Of a stretch of 64,000 nt of DNA, positions 55,752 through 64,000 are shown one piece after another. The position numbers were made by a program, and so were the translations under genes. Within the stretch, counting starts at the first letter, position 1, and every line of letters begins with the position of its first letter. The notes beneath the pieces are model-generated. The model did no database searches. It saw only the letters and a list, made by a program, of their open reading frames with translations, and was not told where the DNA came from. Location: positions 1,054,001 through 1,118,000 of the forward strand of contig JASISA010000025.1 in assembly GCA_031771865.1 (NCBI GenBank), read 5' to 3'. Source of the stretch: Nothophaeocryptopus gaeumannii (taxonomy: Eukaryota; Ascomycota; Dothideomycetes; Mycosphaerellales; Mycosphaerellaceae).

Positions 55752-56300
55752 TCATTTCTGTACAGCGTCTCGAAGGGCGAGTGGATCAGAGCCGTGCATC
55801 AACCCGAATAGGCTGATTGCATGAATACCTGGTCACTCTGATGCTTTTGCTGGCGAATGAATATCGGACTCGTGCCAGAGCTGCATATGCGCGACAGCGG
55901 TCATGCAGACCTCTCCCGTGGTCGCCTTCATTACGGCCACGAGACCACCCATGCCGGCAAGGGTCCTGTTTGGCGTGGGTTCGGCGCAGACTACGGCTTC
56001 TGGAATATACACTCTATTCGCCTCATCGTTATTGATGTACTCGCCACTGGTAGCGAGTTGAGTAATTGGGGGAAAGATACATTGGTTCATGGTGGCCCAC
56101 AGCACACCGGGACTTGTGAGCAGATCTAGGCCAGTGCACTGGAAGTTGCGCAGACCTGCTGGCGGGACAGGCGTGTGTCTTTCTTTGGTTTTACGGCATT
56201 TTCCATCATTGATTGGTGTTGAATTTGGATACCTGGCTACCTAGCGACTTCCCTCTCTACGCAGGTCTACGAAGACGGCAGCACACCAGAGCACAGGCAG

Positions 56301-56335
56301 AGCACAGCACAGCACAGCACAGCGCAGCGCAGCAT
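56301..56335. repeat. AGCAC/AGCGC short tandem repeat
   Basis: Successive five-base units AGCAC then AGCGC, about seven copies, in gene-poor DNA. A simple microsatellite. Confidence 0.7.
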
Positions 56336-57906
56336 CGGCGGAGGGCGCAAAGCAAAAGGATTGATTGGACTTGGATTCTTCTGGGCAGAGTGCTTGCTTC
56401 CATTTCTAGCGTTACGACATGCGAGACAGGTGCGTGGACGACGACTTTGTACGCGATACCAACGACTACATACTACTACTATCTACCTGACGTCCCGACT
56501 ATCATCGATATTACTACAGTACTCACTCATGGGCTGCTACAGATGGTCTTGAAAACACCGGGCTAGTTCTGAGACTCTTGCTTCCCATTCCCGTTACCGC
56601 ACACTACTCCTATCGTCCCGGAGATTCGCCTTGTACTGGTAGTAGTACCCGAAAGACCGGGCCCGCCGATTCGCACTAGAATACTGGGCCGGGCCAACAA
56701 ATTGTTGCGGCGTGTATAGATGTATCTGTGCGTCTTTTGTAACCGGCACCCGGCAATCTGGAAATTGGTAGGATCCTCCTTCTCCTTTTTTCACCTGAGT
56801 GCACGCGAAAAGTCGAATGTCTCTCTCGAACGCACATGTAACATGTTCGCGGAGTTCGTCTTCCAGAGATTTCTGCTTTGGGCGTATGCGTCTGCCTGGA
56901 TACGGGGGAGCGAATTGTGGGCACGACTCCCCGGGGGTAATAAGGGAGATGTATGTATGTACTCGTCGCTTTGTAACGTGCGTACAGGACTTTGTTCTAG
57001 TGCTCCAGTGCGGTGGGATTTGACTAGTACTGTACAGCGGCTCTCGGACTCAAAGACGGTGGCTGGGTTCGCGGGACGGAAGTTCCAGTGGGCCTGTTTG
57101 TGACCTCGCGTGAGCCGATTCTGCCCTTCTGCATTGATAGGGGGAGAATGGGCCTGGTCTTTCTCTCCGCTTGCGGATGTTCGGCGTGGTGGACCACGGC
57201 GTAAGAGTACTACTGGACAGGGGAAGACTTACCGTGCTCCATTCTTGCGGGTCATCTGGCCGGAGTCACGAGAATCGAAGGCTGCGTTTCAGCGTGTCAA
57301 CGGCGATGTTTATACTGCGGCGATATCATTAATCTCGCGTGGCAGCCACCTCGTTTTCACTTTCTGCTCAAGCGCGAGGCCTGTCCGGTCGGAAGTTGGC
57401 CGCGGGCAAGCAACGACAGGCATTTCGATATGCGAAGCTGAATACGAGTACTGAGGGGGAAACGAAAAGCATGGGCGTCGTTATCCATGGTTCGAGATCA
57501 AAGGCATCGTGGGTATATCACAAGAGCACGAAAGCGTTCACCTGGCTGGCGAGAGATGCTGATCAGCCTTCTCCATGGAGGTGGACGTGAAGTCTGTGTG
57601 ACCCAAGACATCTAGGGACAACGTGGCAGCCAGGGTGGATACAATGGTCGTGGCTTGCATCGCGCATCGATATTGTTTCAACTCCACTCGATGTGATAGA
57701 CCGACAAGAGTGAACAGGAAGATTCCACAAGGACCGATGATGCTTCATTGCTCTTCGTATACCTTTCCATATGGGAGATTAATGCGGCTCCTGCCATCAA
57801 CTCAGAGAAGGGTGGGTTTCATCCGGTGGGCTTTCCCGGACCGGAGTATCTTGTGTATGCATTTCCAAGGCCAAGTCGCATGACTCTCATCTTGCTTGGT
57901 CCTGAT

Positions 57907-57952
57907 CTGATTTGCGAAGAAGGACTACGTGCCGTCCTTCTTCGCAAATCAG
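57907..57952. repeat. Perfect 19-bp inverted repeat with 8-base loop
   Basis: Left arm 57907-57925 (CTGATTTGCGAAGAAGGAC) is the exact reverse complement of the right arm 57934-57952; the loop is TACGTGCC. The palindrome would form a stable hairpin in RNA or a cruciform in DNA. No coding gene covers it. Confidence 0.9.
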
Positions 57953-60340
57953 GCCTACTCGTCGATTTCGCGAATGCATGGCCGCCCGATACTGCGACCC
58001 GACCGGCTTCGACACGCATGATCTGATCTGGCGACAAGGCCTCGCTTGAATCACGATGGTTGGGATAGACGGCTTGCATATACTCGTGGGCATCTCGCAA
58101 GCCGAGAGATACGATGGTACGATCCAGAGATGGGTTAAGAGGATTGGTGCTAGTGGTTCGGGATGAGATGAGGTGAAGGGTGAGCGGGCCCGCAAACCAA
58201 AGACCGACCTCACTTGCTCACCTCGTCCGCTCCGCCCTGGCTATCGCAACCCACCGGATCCTCCACCCTCCACTCCACCACCGCCTCCGTAGCCACAACA
58301 GGGCTCGGGGATTCGTCTGCAGATCGGCATCTCGTGAAAGGAATGACGTTTGCATAAAGTAGCTTTAATGCATCGCTTCGAGGATGCGGCAGGAGGTCGA
58401 CAGCCACGAGTTCTGGCTCTGCCAGCCGCTTCCTTCCGGTCGCCCACGCGCCGTCCACGGGAGCATGGGCACTCTGGCTGTGGATCGCCAGACTCCAGAC
58501 TCCACTCGTCCGTCCGTCCCGGCTACCAGTCTGCTGGGCCAGCAAAGCGAATAGATGCTGGCCTATGTTCAACCGCTCGACCTTAGCTGCTCCGTCCTAT
58601 TCTCCCAGAGAACAGGCGCATTGGAATCTGCCGAATCTGCCGAGCGCGCGCCAACGGGAACCGCCATCTTCCACGACCAGAGCAGCGGTGTGAGAAATCC
58701 CGTCGTGTGACTGACACTGACTGGGCGCCTGTGTTCTGGTGCTCCTGCAATCTGAAGCAGCAAACATTTCCCCCATGCTCGTAGCAGCTAGCCATGACGG
58801 CAAAGGCTTTGGAGCTGGCCTGCTAGTCAGACATGCATGAGAGCAGTACGTGCCAGCTCGTCGTATTGAAGGTGCACTAGTCATGCTGTATCACAAACCA
58901 CCGCACATCTTCCAGAACTTCCGTCTAGGTGCCGGTTTGGAGGCGCATAAGAGGCAACAGCTAGCTTGGATGGGCCTCTGAGATGGTCCAGCCTCAGGTG
59001 TACAGCGTTGTACTACGCCCATACACACAGCGCGTTCCATACACAGCGCGCCATGATGGTGTCACGACAGCAGCGCAGAGACATTATCTCAGCAAACTTC
59101 CGACCGGTGTTCGGGCTTGCGACGATGGCCCTTGTAACGCTGACAACTATTCTACGTACTGTGTGGGTGTACCAGCCGGAAGGTGGATGAGCATCCCAGC
59201 TCGGTTGGGAGGCCATCCAAAAGCGAGCAAGCGGCCCGACCAACTTCATACACTTGCACTTACCCGAGTACGGAGGCGCGTACCAAAATACCTTGCCGGT
59301 AGCCTTGTCAGTACGTCAATATCCTTATCGAGTCTACCGGCAGATTGATGAGGTCCTAGCCTGGTTGCTGGGGTGAAAACGTTGCATCGATTAACCGCAA
59401 ACAGTGACCGTTAATCAAAGCCTTACTCAATTGAGACCGGCAAGGACTTTTGGTACGAGCCTCCGTAACCCGACGAAGTGGCACCCATTGCTGCAGTAGC
59501 GCCCACACCCAGCCCATGCCCGCGGCAGGCATTGTCCTCTCATGCTCAATTCGTGGCGTCAAGAAGTCGTAGGCAAGCTGATGACAACTGCTACTATTGC
59601 AGCAAGCAGCCGCGTTTTCAGCTGACGATTTGTGCCATGTGTGCATAGGGCGCCAGGACGAGGTGGAGCGCCAGTGCCCAGGGCCGGGTGCGTCTGCATG
59701 TTGCTGTAACGTGCAGCGGCCGCCAAAGCAGGCCACGGCACCAGACCACCAGACCAGCAACCACAGTCCTCAGCGTGCATGTACCGTATGTACAGTACGT
59801 AACGACCGGTGGTGGCCAGAAGCTGAAGCAGGAACCGTGAAGAGGTGAGCCGGGAGGCGTGAGGGAGCGAGGAAGAGACAGGAGAGAGTGCCCTTTGTCG
59901 ATACAAGCGCCTCTCCTGCCCGCCGGACGCCAAGAGCAGCTCCCGATGCACTGGGTTGACTTCAGGTTTGACTCGAGGCACGGTGCGAGCGCTAGGATGA
60001 GCTCCTTCGCGCAGGTCAGGCAGGATACCGTCCCGTGCACGGCGCAACCGTCTGGTAGTGCTCCGCAGCCCATAGCGTGCTGCTCCTGGCATATCCTGGC
60101 ATCCCAGGGTGCAGGCCTCGTGAAATAAAGGTCCCCGCCCGGCGCACGCATGTCCCTGCTGCGACTCTTCACGAGAGACTCTGATCAGACCAAAAGGCTG
60201 ATCTGAAAGCTGGTGAGGCTGTTGCAGCAGTTGGGTGGCGCCTTTGCTTTTAACGTTTCCTACGTCGCCGACTCTTCCCACTCAAGACGGGACTCACTCA
60301 CACACATCTGACCCTACGCTTCCCACGAAGACTGTACCGG

Positions 60341-61594
60341 ATGACCACTACGCAGCCCCAGCTCGCTCCGTGCCACACCTCTCCTCCTACCAGCATACGA
60401 ATGACTGCTGTGCAGGCCGCGCCTGTGCTGAGGAATCCTCATGATGCGAAGATGCAAAGGTGAGTGGACGGGCAACACCTGGGGTTTCTGGCCAAGGCCG
60501 TCGTGCATTGAAGACGTGCTGACCAACGTCTCTTCCAGAGTCTCCAACATACATTCGCTATTGAGGCCCGATTCCGAGATCGAGAAATTCCAACAATTCG
60601 GTCGAACGTACTACAGGTTTCGAAATGGCCACTACGTGTTCCCCGCCGACGATGTACGCGCAGCAAGAGAATTGGACATGGATGAGTACTGATTGTGGGC
60701 ACAGATCGAGCATGAACGATTGGACTTGATGCACCATTTGATATACGAAAATGCTCTCAACAGACAAATGCATTCTACCACGTTCAGAATGCCGCCGCGT
60801 CGCGTACTTGACATCGGCTTTGGTAGTGGCTATTGGATGATCGAGATGGCAGATCTTTATCCCAATGCGCAAATAGTCGGGTTTGATCTGGACAATGCTG
60901 CTCCAAACGCTCCTAATCTAGCAAAGAGGAATTGCTACTTCCAATCACCTGTCGATTTCACAGAGCCGACCTGGCCTGTGGAAGATGCGACAGTGGACTT
61001 GGTGCACATGGCTCAGCTTTGCGGCTGTGTCCCGAATTGGGTACAACTATACACAAAGGCCTTCAATTCTCTCCTACCGGGAACAGGGCAGATTGAGCAT
61101 ATCGAGCTCGATTGGACTCCTCGATCGTGGGACTCCTTCCCACCTCAGGCCAACGACCTAAGAGATTGGTGGGAATGGACGAAACAAGCCTCGAACTACG
61201 ATGGCAGGTCTTTGGCCTACCGTGAGGATACTGAAAGTCTCCTAGAAGCTGCAGGTTTCGTCGACGTTACACACCAGAGAGTTCGCATTCCGCTATTCAA
61301 TGGCACTTCGAGGGATACACGAGAGCAAAGACTGGCCCATGACTACCAAATGGCCATGGGCTATCAGGGATCGGTGTCATTCACTGGATTCAGCATGCAA
61401 CTGCTCACCAAGTACTTCAACTGGCCTGAGTTGAACGCTGCTGGCGTTTGCAGTCGAGCATTGGCCGTTGTGCAAGCACTCCCCCTACCACTCTACGTGA
61501 CGCTGTATGTGATCTCTCCCACTTTCTAGCTCATGCATGTTCAGCTAACCGTTTCCACAGACACGTCTGGACGGCGCGGAGACCACAGGGCTGA
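60341..61594 (+). CDS. LaeA-like SAM-dependent methyltransferase
   Basis: Four exons: 60341-60459, 60539-60653, 60705-61504 and 61561-61594; introns 79, 51 and 56 bases. The product has 355 residues. GRTYYRFRNGHYVFPADD, joined by splicing to IEHERLDLMHH, is the N-terminal signature of fungal LaeA-like methyltransferases. Motif I is V112-LDIGFGSGYW, followed by ADLYPNAQIVGFDLD. WPVEDATVDLVHMAQLCGCV and GTGQIEHIELDW correspond to later motifs. The C-terminus, HVWTARRPQG, emerges only after the last splice. LaeA-type proteins regulate secondary metabolism and development through the velvet complex, but most paralogs, likely including this one, have no assigned substrate. Without splicing of the second intron an in-frame TGA at 60690-60692 would appear to break the gene. 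Confidence 0.9.
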
Positions 61595-64000
61595 AAAGGT
61601 TGATGCTTGCCCCACCTCTTTCTTGATACCTGGTGCCACTTCTAGGGCATAACGAAGTACCACGACATATAAGGCAATCGCATTGCCGTTAATGAAGACC
61701 GTACGAGATACCCACTTGAGCCTTGAGCGCACCGCAGCAACGGAGTCCGATCGCGATACGCATGGAGTGGCGCTTGTGGACCTGTCGTAATATGTCTACT
61801 TCACATACGGCGGACGACATTCTCTCTAAGCTTTGGTCGCCGTTCTAGAGACCCCCCCCCGGTCATCGGCTTAATGAACGTTTCTGGCGATTGCCATGGG
61901 CGTGGAGTAGTCCTCTTCTCGATTTACTCGGATATCGACATCTCAGCGAAGGCGTTATTTCTTGAAGATTACATTTGCAACGGCAGCATCAGGGCTATGG
62001 CGAACGGGACGGACTGCGGAAGCTGCGGATGAACCATGAGGACCATGGCCGAAGAGAATTGTCTCATTGGCCATCCCGTTCTGTGAATGGGCATAATTTG
62101 CTGGTCTGTAAAGAACGAGGAATGATCGAATGCCAAATGCGCATTCCACCAACTCACTCCGTACTCTCGTTTACATCCGACAGAGGCCAGAACTTCAACT
62201 TAGAGTACTAAACCCAGCATTCATACTCCATGATGTGACCGTCGGCAGGCTCGCGGAGAAGTCGTCAGGCGATCATGCCAGACTGCTGGGTCGAAGCTTA
62301 ACTTTAGTCTGAAGAGACGCTCCTTACGGTCCTTACCCTAGGTGCAACCCGCAAGATCTCAATTCTGAAAATATCGGCAGAGGCCGGCACCCAGTCGTGG
62401 ACGATCCAGATCACGATTGAGATCGCTTATCTGCAGGCTTCTCGTACCTTAATAGAGAGTTCTGATATGCCGTCTGGCATCAATGCATACACACCTGCGC
62501 CGACGGGCAAATACGTAGAAGTACCTCATCCCATCAGCAAAATGAGCAAGGTTACGTAACCCTAACGACGGCTCTTGAAAGAAGGGAACAGTTTATCCTT
62601 GTCTATAACATCTTTTCCGCTTCCCGATGAAACGAGCTGATGAGGCAGTTCATCATCCATCCTGTCGGCTGCTGAGACTTTACCAGGAGCCACTTTCCCA
62701 CGCCATCCTCCCGAATTGCAGCTCAGACAACTCGACTGTGCCATCGCCGTTGCCGTCACATGGCAGCACTGTGAAGAATACAACCAAGAGATGTGTATAC
62801 CGTATTGCGGTCCGCGAACCGAGATCACCCGGCTTTGCTATAACACTCTCTTGCTATGAACTCTCTTGCTATAAACTCTCTTGCTAAGACGAACGGGCTG
62901 CACCCGGTTGAGTACAGTTCGCAAACCAATGCTTTACTGCATGTGCAGCATTGGGCGTCAACGCCTATGTTAATGCATACTCCTCCAACAAACGCTACAT
63001 GCACTTCGTTGTGGCCGGGATGTCGTTTCATCAGGAAGAGCTTGTGGTGAGATGGCGCTAGATGGTTTGACACGACAGAGACCCGCGCCATCGCATCAAT
63101 GCGGGGACTCCACCAGAGCTAGGGTATAGGTCGGCTTGCTGCTTCGTGAGATAACGAGATCACTGGCCACCTATTGCCTTTATTGGAAAGAATTGTACAG
63201 TCGAAATCCTACTTCGAGCTGTCCTGCGTGTGGCAATGCCTGCATCTCCCAGCGAGCTGCAGTATTGGATGACAATTAATGCAACATGGGGACCGCGGGG
63301 ACTCACTGCGCTGTACAGCATGGGTTCGTATCATCGTATCATCTGGCCCTTCAACGCCTCGAAACCTCGTCGATGGGTAGGCTCATATTAATCCTTGATG
63401 CCCGGATTGACCTCCGAATTGATCAGCACGACGACCTTGACACTCAATTGATCGTCTTGGATTCGCTTACGCCGACGGCCCTGAGGGCTTACATGCAGCA
63501 TGCGAGGTCACTATCATAGAACGGTGCGAGGCATGAGCTTGTATCATTCAATGCTTCAACAGCACAAAAGCTCTTTGATGTGAGTCTGGGCTCCAAGATT
63601 GTCCGTCCTCGAAATCCAAATTGACCTTTGTTCATTGACACGAAGTGACACGCAACGGAGGCACACCGTCGAATCGGCCAAAGGACCTTCCAAATTAAGC
63701 AGCGTCTCAACCTCAAGACATGGCCATACCAACCAGTAGAGAACCACGTAGTGCCTTGCGAGTGGGAGCGATGGGTTCAGGAATGACAGAATTCACTTTG
63801 AACTATGTACACCTCTTACCATTCAGCATGACATTTTCAAGAAATCTCATCGCGGAATTCAATTTTGACTCTCGAACTGGAGTTTTGTCAAGCTTGGCGG
63901 CGACGAATAGAGCCACGTTAATCCACTGCGGCTGGGGTACCCATCCAATCTCCTTTGACAGACCCTTGTCGTCTTGTTCTTACCATTCAGCGACCTCTCC
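61595..64000. other. Gene-poor end of the window, 2.4 kb
   Basis: Only short unrelated open frames. Contains a run of nine C at 61852-61860 and a 15-base tandem repeat at 62845-62889. No gene or RNA supported; a gene could begin beyond the edge. Confidence 0.45.
62845..62889. repeat. 15-base tandem repeat, three copies
   Basis: Three consecutive copies of ACTCTCTTGCTATRA (last copy ends AAGA). Non-coding context; function unknown. Confidence 0.75.

Larger units (their letters stand above)
55752..60340. other. Gene-poor region of 4.6 kb
   Basis: No open frame with recognisable coding character. Contains a tandem AGCAC-type repeat (56301-56335), a perfect 19-base inverted repeat (57907-57952) and several GC-rich stretches with long overlapping frames on both strands (for example 60281-59559 minus, 240 codons) that look like compositional artefacts. 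May hold non-coding RNA or old repeats. Confidence 0.45.

Noticed and set aside
59559..60281. 240-codon open frame on the minus strand
   Set aside because: GC-rich, irregular composition, no domain or signal, and an equally long overlapping frame in another phase; probably an artefact of composition.
60690..60692. In-frame TGA between DMDEY and LWAQ in the LaeA-like gene
   Set aside because: A 51-base intron (60654-60704, donor GTACGC, CTGAT branch, CACAG acceptor) removes it and restores the family signature.

Overview
The window looks like nuclear DNA of a filamentous ascomycete (Pezizomycotina; a Dothideomycete is my guess, not shown by the sequence). Reasons: most multi-exon genes carry many short introns of about 49-57 bases with GT or GC donors, CTRAY-type branch points and AG acceptors; gene types typical of such fungi are present (HET-domain proteins, LaeA-like methyltransferase, hybrid histidine kinase, WSC protein, POT and AAAP transporters); genes lie on both strands without operons. 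No rRNA, CRISPR array or intact transposon was seen.

Layout. 1-3.2 kb: two tandem paralogous HET-domain genes, the first cut by the window edge. 3.3-7.4 kb: an AAAP amino-acid permease divergent from a mitochondrial PP2C phosphatase. 8.0-10.9 kb: a small secreted peptide with a six-cysteine defensin-type pattern, visible only after splicing, then a flavin monooxygenase of Baeyer-Villiger type. 11.3-17.9 kb: an unknown serine-rich protein, a MYND/DUF4470 gene with a GC-AG intron and a damaged junction, and a POT peptide transporter with an in-frame TAG. 19.8-21.8 kb: a secreted collagen-like WSC protein built from micro-exons. 23.0-28.1 kb: UTP15, a membrane protein, a tRNA-like element and a tiny conserved-looking protein. 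28.4-28.7 kb: a tRNA-Ser(GCU) in six pieces. 30.8-37.5 kb: THG1, a decayed DEAD-box helicase, a hypothetical protein and a quinone oxidoreductase. 38.3-42.2 kb: a PAS-like protein and the ubiquitin shuttle DSK2. 43.7-49.7 kb: a Pmp3-family protein, an F-box-like protein, a secreted protein and an MBL-fold protein. 50.6-55.8 kb: a large hybrid histidine kinase. 55.8-60.3 kb: gene-poor DNA with a perfect hairpin. 60.3-61.6 kb: a LaeA-like methyltransferase; the remainder to 64 kb has no gene I can support.

The most unusual object is at 28372-28709. Removing five intron-like blocks of 50-52 bases, each with spliceosomal signals, leaves an 81-base tRNA-Ser(GCU) in which every stem pairs and the discriminator is G. 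Both internal RNA polymerase III promoter boxes are split by these introns, so the usual route of tRNA expression should not work; transcription by Pol II followed by spliceosomal assembly of a tRNA is one possible explanation. I know of no described case, but I could not search for one.

Other themes are frequent short introns that conceal small or unusual genes, and several loci that appear freshly broken (POT transporter, MYND gene, helicase relic, possibly the WSC gene). Assembly error cannot be excluded for these.
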